Origin: Bacteroidota bacterium
GTDB taxonomy: Bacteria; Bacteroidota; Bacteroidia; Flavobacteriales; Flavobacteriaceae
Direction: 5' to 3'
Length of the DNA stretch: 21,402 bases
NCBI GenBank assembly: GCA_023427845.1
Contig: JAEYZX010000144.1
Coordinates: 1 to 21,402 of the forward strand
Made by a program: the position numbers and the translations under genes. Position 1 is the first letter of the stretch. Every line of letters begins with the position of its first letter. Of the stretch, positions 1-7,437 are shown in pieces. The notes beneath the pieces are model-generated. The model saw only the letters and a program-made list of their open reading frames with translations. It was not told where the DNA came from and searched no databases.

Positions 1-3000
1 GACCCTGCCGATGTTGTGGCATGCGACAGCTATGTGCTGCCGGCGCTGACCGTTGGCGGATACTTCGATGCACCGGGCGGAACCGGGACGCAGTATTTCG
101 AGGGCGATGAGATTTTTGCCGACATCACGCTGTACGTCTATGCCGATACGGGTACCACCCCGAACTGCTTCAGCGAGAACAGCTTTACGATTTCGATATA
201 CGAGACCCCTGTCGTGACGGCCCCGACAACGCTTCAGCTTTGCGATGACAACAACGACGGCATACAGTGCTTCGACCTTACGGCTGCTGCCGATGAGATC
301 ATGGGCACCAACACCGACTGGGTCGTGAGCTTCTATGAAACGGAAGTAGATGCCCAAAACGGATTCGTTCAGACGCAGCTCCCTTACGATTACTGCAACA
401 TCCTTCAGGGACTTCAGACGATCTACATCAGGGTTGCCCATGTGGATGCACCGCAGTGCGCTGCCTTCACCACGCTATTGCTGCAGGTGAACCCGCGTCC
501 GATGCCAAACCCGGTGATCGCCGATTACGAACTTTGCGATGTGAACAACCCGGGCGACGGGGTCGAGGCCTTCGACCTTGTAAGCATGGATGCCGAAATC
601 CTAAATGGCCAGAGCGGCATCGTTGTGGCGTACTACGAATCTCAGGCCGATGCCCAGGTACCGCAGAACCCTATAGACACCTCGGTGCCATACTTCAACA
701 CCGCGAGCCCGCAGCAGATATGGTTCACTGTCTCGAACCCTGCAACGGGATGCTTCTCTACAGGTTCGTTCAACCTTGTGGTGAACCCGCTTCCGGTGAT
801 CAACGAGCTTGAGCCGATGAACTCATGCAGCGACGGGCTTAGCGATACGGCCGAGTTCAACCTTATCGAGAACGATGTCCTTGTGGCAGGCGAGCCGGGA
901 ATGACGGTCACCTATTATGAGACCCTTGCCCAGGCGCAGGACGGAACATCGGGACAGCTTCCGAGCCCGTACACGAGCCAGAGCACGACAATATATGTAA
1001 GGGTGGAGAACGCCGATACCGGATGTTTCCAGACCACCTCACTTGAGCTTATCGTAAGCCAGGGGCCGGTAGCCCTTACACCGACACCGCTTCAGGAGTG
1101 CGACCCGAACAATGACGGGATCGCCGCGTTCGACCTTACCCAGGCCGGGAACGACATCCATGGCGGGCCGCCGCCGGCCGGTGTGGTGATCACCTATTAT
1201 GAGACGGCGGTCGATGCGCAGAACGGATACGGCCCGAGCCAGATACAGAACCCTGCGGCCTACGAGAACATCCTGCCGTGGACCCAGACGGTTTACATCA
1301 GGGTAGCCTTTGATTTCACGGGCTGCGCGAACTTCACCGAGCTTCAGCTGATCGTGAATCCGACCCCTGAGGCCAATGAGAATGGCGATCCGCTTCAGAT
1401 GTGCGACGACAATTTCGACGGCATCGCCTCGTTCAACCTGAGCCTTGCCACCGCGGATATCCTTAACGGACTTGACCCGGCGCTCCACACGGTGAGCTAC
1501 CATACAAGCCAGGCAAACGCCCAGGTTGGCACCCCGGCAATTGCGGGAATATTGAACTATGCCTCGGGCACTGCCACCATCTGGGTGCGCGTGGAGGACA
1601 ATTCCACGGGATGCTTCGATGTGGTTTCCCTTGAGCTTATCGTGAACCCGCTTCCGGTTGTCCCGTACCCTGCGCCGGCATATTCGCTTTGCGATGTCGA
1701 CACGCCGGGCAACCAGACAGAGGTGTTCGATCTTTTCTCGCAGATAGGGAACATCGTGGGGACGCAGACCGGCCTTCTGGTGACGTTCCACGAGAGCGCA
1801 CTTGAGGCCGAGGGCGGGATTAATGACCTTCCGCAGTTCTATACCATCGGGGATCCACCGGTACAGACGCTTCACGTGAGGGTGGAGGACCAGGTTACGG
1901 GATGCTTCGTGGTGACCACGATGGACATCCGCGTTGAGCCGCTTCCGGTACTGATCCAGCCTCTTGCCGACAATCCGCTGCTTACGGCATGCGATGCCGA
2001 CTCGGACTGCTTTGCGAGCTTCGATCTTGACGCGCTGATCCCGGGCATGGTCCAGGGAGCACCGGGAATCGAGGTGAGTTTCTATGAGACACTTGAGGAC
2101 GCACAGGGGGGTGAGGCCGTCAACGCGCTTTCGAGCCCGTACCAGAACATCGACCCATGCACCCAGACGATCTACGTACGGGCCGAGAACCAGAATGCTG
2201 CGGGATGCTTCAGCATCATCACCATAACCCTTACCGTGAATCCTGCACCGGCGATGCCTGTACTTGACGATTTGACCCAGTGCGATACCGACAGCAACAA
2301 CCAGGACGGCCATTCGCAGTTCAACCTTACGGTACATGAGGCCGATATCCTTGCCGCGCAGGCAGGCGCAGCCACGGATTACGAGTTCAGTTATTTCGCC
2401 AGTGAAGCCGCTGCCGATCTGGGGCATCCCGCGATAGTGGTGCCTGAGAACTATATCAACGCCATCGCTTTCCAGCAACCGGTATGGGTCCGCATAGAGA
2501 ACACCCAGACGGGTTGCCATAAAGTGGGTACTTTCGATCTGATTGTGAACATCCCGCTTGCCCTTACCACCCCTACGCCGCTTGCCATCTGCGACGATGG
2601 GGCACCGGGCACGCTTCCGCAGGCGGTGTTCGACCTTACGGTGAAGGACACCGAGATCATCGGAGCCAACGGTGCGGCACTTGGCTACACGGTACAATAT
2701 TTCGAGACCGCTGCCGACCAGCAGGCCGGTACCAACCCGATCACACCGGCAACGGCCTATACCAATACGAGCAACGCACAGACGCTTTATGTGGCCGTGA
2801 CGGGCCCGGCACCTACGCAGTGCAGAAGCTTCACCACCCTTACGATCCGAGTGCTGCCGCTTCCAGTGCCGCTTACCGATGCCCCTGAGATCCAGGTCTG
2901 CGATGCCACGGGTACTTCGGGCTCGGGCATCTTCGATCTGACGGTCAACGAGCAGTATATAGCCAACGGTGACCCGGACATGATTTTCGAATACTACGAG

Positions 3001-4509
3001 ACCCCTGAGGATGCCCATGCGCAGGACAATATGATCGATCCCGCCACGGCCTACAGCGGACAGAGCGGTGTGGTCTACATCCGTGTGATGCGCGATGTGC
3101 AGACCGATTACCAGGGTGATTTCTGCTACGTGGTGATCGAGCAGCAGCTCATGGTGAACCCGCTTCCGCAGTTGTCCTCGAACCCGTACATATATACCGA
3201 GTGCGAGACCGACGGCGACGGATTCGAGTTCTTCACATTAAGCAGCATCAGTGACGATTTACTGGCAGCGCCGCAGAATCCGGATGATTTCACGATCTCG
3301 TATCACGCAACCCTGGCCGATGCGCAGAATGCACAGAACCCGCTGAACGACAGCTATGAGAACACTGCCAACCCGCAGGACATCTATGTGCTTGTCGTGA
3401 ATACGGTGACCAAGTGCGAGACGATCGGGGTGGTGACCCTGGAGGTGCTTGCGGGTGCCGATGCGTTCCCGGTTGATCCTGCAACCTTCACCACGTGTGA
3501 CGACGACACCGACGGGCTGTACGTATTCGACCTTACCCTTGCCGATGCGCAGGTGTTGGGCGCTGCGCAGCTTCCGGCGAACTATACTGTTGATTACTAT
3601 GAAGACCTGGAGCATCTGGCCGACAACGAGCCGATTGCTGATTACACGGCATTCGAATCGGGTACGACAACAATATACGCCGTTGTGAACAACCTTGCCA
3701 CGGGATGCCAGAGCGACAGCGTTGCGGTCACCATCGTGGTCGAGGCTCTTGCCGATCCGGTGATCGTAGGTGATATGGGCGATACGATCTGCGTTGATTT
3801 CGCGACGCAATCGCTGATCCGCGGACTTACCCTGAGCACGAACATGGACCCTTCGCAGTACACATTCGAATGGTACCTTGGCGCAAGCACGACGCTTCTT
3901 GGCACGGGCCCTACGTATTATGCGACCACCGAAGGCGAGTATTCGGTTGTGGTGACCAGCCTGAGCGAACTGGGATGCGTTTCCGCTCCGGCAACCTTCA
4001 CGGTGATCAAGTCAGGCCCGCCTGTGGTGGATCAGCCGGCCTTTACGGTGTCGAACCCATTCGGTGACAACCAGATCACGATCAACGTGAGCGGTTTCGG
4101 CGACTATGAATACTCACTCGACGGAGGCCCATGGCAATCGAGCAATGTGTTCACCAACGTAGGGCCGGGAACGCATTATGCGGATGTTCGTGATGGCAAT
4201 ACGGTTAGTTGTGGAGAGGTCCACATTGGTGACATCATCGCGATCAACTATCCGCATTATTTCACCCCGAACGGAGACGGTATCCACGATACATGGAATA
4301 TTATCGGGCTCGAAGGGGATTCAAGCGCAAAAATTTATATATTTGACCGCTATGGAAAACTGCTCAAACAAATCAGTCCGGCAGGCGAAGGCTGGGACGG
4401 TACGTTTGCCGGAGCGTTGCTGCCATCGACCGACTACTGGTTCAAGGTAATGTTCAACGACAACGGGACAAGCAGGGAATTTAAAGCTCATTTCTCATTA
4501 AAACGATAA
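1..4509 (+). CDS. Giant secreted repeat protein with T9SS type B (gliding motility-associated) C-terminal domain, 5' end missing
   Basis: The reading frame is open from base 1 (the first visible codons read DPADV), so this is the C-terminal 1502 residues of a longer protein. The GTG at 16 is an internal valine codon, not a start. After a partial unit (CDSYVLPALT...) come about 12 tandem units of roughly 98 residues. Each opens with a CD-x-(N/D)-x-DG-like motif, then FDL, a YYET/DAQ segment, an (I/V)YVRV strand, TGCF and VNPLP. A degenerate Ig-like unit follows, then a C-terminal domain with YFTPNGDGIHDTW, IYIFDRYGKLL and WDG...STDYWFKV. That domain matches the T9SS type B sorting family (TIGR04131). 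The protein is therefore probably exported by T9SS to the cell surface or medium as an adhesin-like or structural protein; ligand and exact role are unknown. The repeat part is GC-rich, unlike its neighbours, while the C-terminal domain is not. A porP/sprF-like gene follows 5 bp downstream. Confidence 0.9.
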   Translation, partial: DPADVVACDSYVLPALTVGGYFDAPGGTGTQYFEGDEIFADITLYVYADTGTTPNCFSENSFTISIYETPVVTAPTTLQLCDDNNDGIQCFDLTAAADEIMGTNTDWVVSFYETEVDAQNGFVQTQLPYDYCNILQGLQTIYIRVAHVDAPQCAAFTTLLLQVNPRPMPNPVIADYELCDVNNPGDGVEAFDLVSMDAEILNGQSGIVVAYYESQADAQVPQNPIDTSVPYFNTASPQQIWFTVSNPATGCFSTGSFNLVVNPLPVINELEPMNSCSDGLSDTAEFNLIENDVLVAGEPGMTVTYYETLAQAQDGTSGQLPSPYTSQSTTIYVRVENADTGCFQTTSLELIVSQGPVALTPTPLQECDPNNDGIAAFDLTQAGNDIHGGPPPAGVVITYYETAVDAQNGYGPSQIQNPAAYENILPWTQTVYIRVAFDFTGCANFTELQLIVNPTPEANENGDPLQMCDDNFDGIASFNLSLATADILNGLDPALHTVSYHTSQANAQVGTPAIAGILNYASGTATIWVRVEDNSTGCFDVVSLELIVNPLPVVPYPAPAYSLCDVDTPGNQTEVFDLFSQIGNIVGTQTGLLVTFHESALEAEGGINDLPQFYTIGDPPVQTLHVRVEDQVTGCFVVTTMDIRVEPLPVLIQPLADNPLLTACDADSDCFASFDLDALIPGMVQGAPGIEVSFYETLEDAQGGEAVNALSSPYQNIDPCTQTIYVRAENQNAAGCFSIITITLTVNPAPAMPVLDDLTQCDTDSNNQDGHSQFNLTVHEADILAAQAGAATDYEFSYFASEAAADLGHPAIVVPENYINAIAFQQPVWVRIENTQTGCHKVGTFDLIVNIPLALTTPTPLAICDDGAPGTLPQAVFDLTVKDTEIIGANGAALGYTVQYFETAADQQAGTNPITPATAYTNTSNAQTLYVAVTGPAPTQCRSFTTLTIRVLPLPVPLTDAPEIQVCDATGTSGSGIFDLTVNEQYIANGDPDMIFEYYETPEDAHAQDNMIDPATAYSGQSGVVYIRVMRDVQTDYQGDFCYVVIEQQLMVNPLPQLSSNPYIYTECETDGDGFEFFTLSSISDDLLAAPQNPDDFTISYHATLADAQNAQNPLNDSYENTANPQDIYVLVVNTVTKCETIGVVTLEVLAGADAFPVDPATFTTCDDDTDGLYVFDLTLADAQVLGAAQLPANYTVDYYEDLEHLADNEPIADYTAFESGTTTIYAVVNNLATGCQSDSVAVTIVVEALADPVIVGDMGDTICVDFATQSLIRGLTLSTNMDPSQYTFEWYLGASTTLLGTGPTYYATTEGEYSVVVTSLSELGCVSAPATFTVIKSGPPVVDQPAFTVSNPFGDNQITINVSGFGDYEYSLDGGPWQSSNVFTNVGPGTHYADVRDGNTVSCGEVHIGDIIAINYPHYFTPNGDGIHDTWNIIGLEGDSSAKIYIFDRYGKLLKQISPAGEGWDGTFAGALLPSTDYWFKVMFNDNGTSREFKAHFSLKR
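232..3780 (+). repeat. Twelve tandem ~98-residue protein repeats (coding)
   Basis: The Cys codon of the unit-opening Cys-Asp (or Cys-Ser/Cys-Glu) motif falls at 241, 535, 826, 1099, 1402, 1690, 1990, 2281, 2590, 2899, 3202 and 3496. A degenerate thirteenth copy has its Cys at 3790. Spacing is 91-103 codons, mean about 98.6. The units are diverged in protein sequence, but short exact DNA matches persist. One example is gtgaacccgcttccg at 781, 1642 and 3154, in the VNPLP linker. Five units carry a DxNxDG-like loop and nearly all carry a second Cys in the TGC(F) segment. The first 230 bp hold a different, older-looking unit type. Confidence 0.88.
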
Positions 4510-4514
4510 GCCCC

Positions 4515-5513
4515 ATGAATCTTAAAAAGAGGTATTTAGTATTATTATTTTTTATATCCCAATTCTCGTTTGCGCAGGAAGGAATAGCTGTCTATTCAGA
4601 CTATCTTACTGACAATTATTACCTGATTCATCCATCGATGGCCGGTGCCGCAAATTGTGCGAAAGTCCGCGTTACTGCCAGAAAGCAATGGTTTGGACAG
4701 GACGACGCTCCAGAAATGCAAACAGCAAGTATCAATGGAAGTATTGGTGAACGTTCTGGTGCAGGATTAATAATTTTCAATGACAAGAACGGATATCATT
4801 CACAGAGAGGTGTTAAGCTAACCTACGCCCACCACTTAATGTTTTCGCGTGACCGTGTCGATTTAAATCAACTTTCATTTGGTATGAGCGTTGGCTTGAT
4901 TCAAAGTTCACTTGACGAGACCAGTTTTATTAATTCTGGCGATTACGATCCGATTGTGGATGGAACGATCGTTCAGAAGGATTCTTACTTCAACATCGAT
5001 ATTGGTGCCTCGTATAATTATCTTGACTTTTATGCGCATTTAACGGTTAAAAATGCGATTGAAACGCGAAGAGATATCTATACAGAATATGAGTCGGACA
5101 ACCTCCGCAAACTATTGTTGAGCGCAGGTTACGTTTTCGGTGATGAAGAACGACTGCTTTGGGAACCATCGGTATTGTTTCAATATGTCGACGAAACCAA
5201 AGAAAAAACTATCGATGTTAACCTGAAAGTTTACAAGCAACTTGAGTTCGGTAGGTTGTGGGGCGGATTATCTTACAGAAGAAGCCTCGACGCGGCAGAA
5301 TACATTGATGGCGGCTCGATATCAGAACAAAGTTTACAGTACATTACGCCACTTGTAGGTATCAATTATAAGAACTTTATGTTTGCGTATACGTATTCGC
5401 ACGTGACAGGTGCGGTTAAGTTTGATAACGGCGGCTACCACCAAATCACATTGGGTATTGATCTTTTCTGTAAACGGGATAAATACCACTGTAATTGTCC
5501 AGCTATCAATTAA
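4515..5513 (+). CDS. PorP/SprF-family type IX secretion membrane protein
   Basis: This is a 332-residue protein with an N-terminal signal peptide (MNLKKRYLVLLFFISQFSFAQ). The mature N-terminus has the family pattern: DNYYLIHPSMAGA, then RKQWFGQ, then a T/S-I-N-G-S segment. The rest alternates short amphipathic strands, as expected of an outer-membrane beta-barrel (TIGR03519 family). It starts 5 bp after the type B CTD gene and is almost certainly co-transcribed with it. In Flavobacterium, SprF-like proteins support secretion or surface attachment of type B CTD cargo such as SprB, so the inference is a dedicated partner for the upstream giant protein. Several Lys/Arg/Asp-rich turns and a CKRDKYHCNCP tail end the protein. 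A terminator follows at 5530-5556. Confidence 0.88.
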   Translation: MNLKKRYLVLLFFISQFSFAQEGIAVYSDYLTDNYYLIHPSMAGAANCAKVRVTARKQWFGQDDAPEMQTASINGSIGERSGAGLIIFNDKNGYHSQRGVKLTYAHHLMFSRDRVDLNQLSFGMSVGLIQSSLDETSFINSGDYDPIVDGTIVQKDSYFNIDIGASYNYLDFYAHLTVKNAIETRRDIYTEYESDNLRKLLLSAGYVFGDEERLLWEPSVLFQYVDETKEKTIDVNLKVYKQLEFGRLWGGLSYRRSLDAAEYIDGGSISEQSLQYITPLVGINYKNFMFAYTYSHVTGAVKFDNGGYHQITLGIDLFCKRDKYHCNCPAIN

Positions 5514-5529
5514 TCAATTATTAATTCAG

Positions 5530-5556
5530 GTCCCGATTTTATCGGGACTTATTTTT
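5530..5556 (+). terminator. Rho-independent terminator after the porP/sprF-like gene
   Basis: A perfect 8-bp stem (gtcccgat / atcgggac, 3-nt loop) is followed by ttattttt. It lies 16 bp past the stop at 5513 and ends only 5 bp before the next start codon, so its T-tract overlaps a candidate promoter box for that gene. Confidence 0.8.
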
Positions 5557-5557
5557 G
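5550..5557 (+). promoter_or_regulatory. Candidate -7 box for the gamma-carbonic anhydrase gene
   Basis: TATTTTTG matches the Bacteroidota -7 consensus TAnnTTTG exactly. It ends 4 nt before the ATG at 5562, so a transcript from it would have little or no 5' leader. No convincing TTG -33 element is visible at normal spacing, and the match lies in a terminator T-tract, so chance is possible. Confidence 0.4.
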
Positions 5558-5561
5558 GAAT

Positions 5562-6095
5562 ATGTTAGTTAAAACAGTCAATGGGAAAAGTCCGCAAATC
5601 CCTGCGGATTGCTATATAGCAGATAATGCTACGATTGTGGGTGATGTGACATTCGGAAGCCAATGCAGCGTATGGTTTAACGCCGTTGTTCGCGGTGATG
5701 TTCATTTTATCAAAATCGGCAATAAAGTCAATATTCAGGATGGGGCAATAATCCACTGTACTTATCAAAAGCATCCGACAACTATCGGAAATAATGTGTC
5801 TATAGGTCATAATGCAATTGTGCATGGCTGCACGGTCAAGGATAATGTGCTGATCGGAATGGGTGCTATAGTGATGGATAATTGCATAATTGAAAGTAAT
5901 TCCATCATCGCCGCGGGTGCCGTTGTAACACAGAATACAATTGTTGAATCAGGATCGATTTACGCGGGTGTTCCGGCAAAAAAGGTCAAGGATATCGACA
6001 AATCGGACTTTGCCGGGGAAATCGCCCGAATTTCGAATAATTATGTGATGTATGCTGGCTGGCTCAAGGAAGAGCAACCTAAAAATCCTCTTTAA
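5562..6095 (+). CDS. Gamma-class carbonic anhydrase family protein (hexapeptide repeat)
   Basis: The 177-residue protein is a left-handed beta-helix of hexapeptide repeats (ATIVGDV, CSVWFNAVVRGD, IGNNVSIGHNAIVHGC, IIAAGAVVT) with a C-terminal helix. The three histidines expected as zinc ligands in Cam/CamH-type gamma-carbonic anhydrases are present: H65 in IIHCT, then H83 and H88 in IGHNAIVH. N40, R44 and D46 in WFNAVVRGD match the conserved core of the family. The likely role is cytoplasmic CO2/bicarbonate interconversion, but many homologues (YrdA/PaaY group) have no proven activity. The ATG at 5562 fits the usual family N-terminus. Its last 17 bp overlap the 3' end of murI on the other strand. 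Confidence 0.87.
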   Translation: MLVKTVNGKSPQIPADCYIADNATIVGDVTFGSQCSVWFNAVVRGDVHFIKIGNKVNIQDGAIIHCTYQKHPTTIGNNVSIGHNAIVHGCTVKDNVLIGMGAIVMDNCIIESNSIIAAGAVVTQNTIVESGSIYAGVPAKKVKDIDKSDFAGEIARISNNYVMYAGWLKEEQPKNPL

Positions 6096-6852
6096 TAACC
6101 TGATATTTGTTTTCCAGAATATCGGATAGCACTTTGGGATCCGCGTTTGTATAAAATAAAGGTGTAGGTTCTGTTAAATTTGAAAAGCCGACATCATTCA
6201 AAATGATATTCGTGTGTCTTGCGACCGCTTCTCCGGAATCAATAATCTGTACGGAAGGCGGTAATATTGTTTTAATCTGCGGAATCAAATACGGATAATG
6301 GCTACATCCCAACACCAAATAATCAATATTAGCCTCTATCATTGGCGTGAGGTAGCGAATCAACAATTTTCGCATTTCGGCGGAGTGGATTTTACCTTCT
6401 TCGATAAGAGTCACAAGGCCGTGCCCAATCTGCTCGATAATCGTGGTGTCGTGATATTGTAGGAGCGACTTGCTGAACAACTCGCTATTAAGCGTGCCTT
6501 TTGTTGCAAGAATCCCAATGGTCTGTGTCTTTGAATTTTTTACTGCCGGTTTGATTGCCGGTTCGATTCCGATGAATGGGACGTCATATCTATTGCGAAG
6601 TTCGTGGATTGCGTTTGTCGTCGCAGTATTACAAGCCACCACGATGATTTTACAGTTTTTTTGCAAAAGCAGTTCTGTATTCTTGATGCTAAGCGCTAAA
6701 ATCTCAATCTTTGATTTTACTCCATAAGGTGCATTTTTACTATCGGCCAGATATATTGTCTGCTCGTTTGGAAGCAACCTGTGGATTTCTTTCCAAATGG
6801 AAGTTCCGCCGATTCCCGAATCGAAAAGTCCGATGGAATTGTTGTTGGTCAT
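6079..6852 (-). CDS. murI: Glutamate racemase
   Basis: This 257-residue protein makes D-glutamate from L-glutamate for peptidoglycan in the cytoplasm. Family motifs are complete: FDSGIGG near the N-terminus (D11), VACNTATTNA with catalytic C74, and LGCSHYPYL with catalytic C183 and the adjacent H185. Length and N-terminus match the family, which supports the ATG at 6852. It stands alone on its transcript: a terminator for the ompH genes lies directly upstream (6864-6894). A promoter-like TACATTTG ends 4 nt before the start codon. Its 3' end overlaps the convergent gamma-carbonic anhydrase gene by 17 bp. Confidence 0.95.
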   Translation of the reverse strand: MTNNNSIGLFDSGIGGTSIWKEIHRLLPNEQTIYLADSKNAPYGVKSKIEILALSIKNTELLLQKNCKIIVVACNTATTNAIHELRNRYDVPFIGIEPAIKPAVKNSKTQTIGILATKGTLNSELFSKSLLQYHDTTIIEQIGHGLVTLIEEGKIHSAEMRKLLIRYLTPMIEANIDYLVLGCSHYPYLIPQIKTILPPSVQIIDSGEAVARHTNIILNDVGFSNLTEPTPLFYTNADPKVLSDILENKYQVIKEDF

Positions 6853-6856
6853 AAAA

Positions 6857-6864
6857 CAAATGTA
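6857..6864 (-). promoter_or_regulatory. Candidate -7 box for murI
   Basis: Read on the minus strand this is TACATTTG, an exact TAnnTTTG match, followed by TTTT and then the murI ATG. The spacing to the start codon is the same 4 nt as at the gamma-carbonic anhydrase gene. A TTG is present 13 nt upstream, shorter than the usual -33/-7 gap. Confidence 0.45.
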
Positions 6865-6894
6865 AAAAAAAACTGCCCAATAAATTGAGCAGTT
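6864..6894 (-). terminator. Terminator of the bamA-ompH transcript
   Basis: On the minus strand, AACTGCTCAA, a 4-nt loop and TTGGGCAGTT form a 10-bp stem with one G-T pair, followed by a run of T. It sits 17 bp beyond the stop of the second ompH gene and immediately before the murI promoter-like box. Confidence 0.85.
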
Positions 6895-6911
6895 ACTTTA
6901 ACAAGGACGGA

Positions 6912-7415
6912 TTAAAATCCGAGATCCTTTTTGATATCTTCTGTAAGGTTTGGTCCATCGGCAAGCAGTAGTCCGGCCGAGTTTAGGATGTACTGGTATC
7001 CTTTTGCTTTACCCACTTTCTGAATTGATGTTCGTACCCGCTCTTCTATAGGTTTCATCAAATCTGCTTCTTTCTTTTGAAGTTCTTTTTGCGCCGTACC
7101 TCTATAGTCTACGATTCTTTTTTCCATATCCTGGACTTCCTTGGCACGCTCTTCGTTCATTTGGTCGGTTACGGTAGTGGCCTCCTGTTCGTATTTTTTC
7201 AATTTGTTCTGATATTCCTCCACCATTGTTTTGTAAGCTGTATCGTAGGTGCCGCTTAGTTGTTCCAATTGTTTTTGCGCTTCCTGTACGGCAGGCATCT
7301 TCATCATTATTTCATTAACATCAACATGCGCAGTTTTAGCTTGTGCATTTACGGATTGCGCTGTGCCAAACACTGCCATTGCAGCTATTAGTAAAATTTT
7401 CACTTGTTTCATCAT
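6912..7415 (-). CDS. OmpH/Skp-family periplasmic chaperone (second copy)
   Basis: The 167-residue protein has a signal peptide (hydrophobic ILLIAAMAVFG, cleavage near SVNAQA). A Skp/OmpH body follows: TAHVDVNEIMMKMP, then a long charged coiled coil (about residues 45-120, rich in Q/E/K), then a return helix and a small beta part ending YQYILNSAGLLL. Skp-type proteins hold unfolded outer-membrane proteins in the periplasm. It lies 22 bp downstream of the longer ompH copy and is last in the bamA transcript. Two adjacent Met codons (7415 and 7412) leave the exact start open by one residue. Confidence 0.9.
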   Translation of the reverse strand: MMKQVKILLIAAMAVFGTAQSVNAQAKTAHVDVNEIMMKMPAVQEAQKQLEQLSGTYDTAYKTMVEEYQNKLKKYEQEATTVTDQMNEERAKEVQDMEKRIVDYRGTAQKELQKKEADLMKPIEERVRTSIQKVGKAKGYQYILNSAGLLLADGPNLTEDIKKDLGF

Positions 7416-7437
7416 TTTTGAATTTAATTAATTATGT

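Noticed and set aside
1039..3018. 659-codon open frame on the minus strand
   Set aside because: It lies entirely antisense to the repeat gene, is Arg/His/Val-rich with no domain pattern, and its openness follows from the GC-rich codon bias of the sense strand.
232..3780. Regular ~295-bp periodicity as a CRISPR-like or non-coding repeat
   Set aside because: Units are diverged, in frame and translated into a consistent protein motif; spacing varies by whole codons only.
3259..3810. 183-codon minus-strand open frame
   Set aside because: Antisense shadow of the same repeat gene with similar low-information composition.
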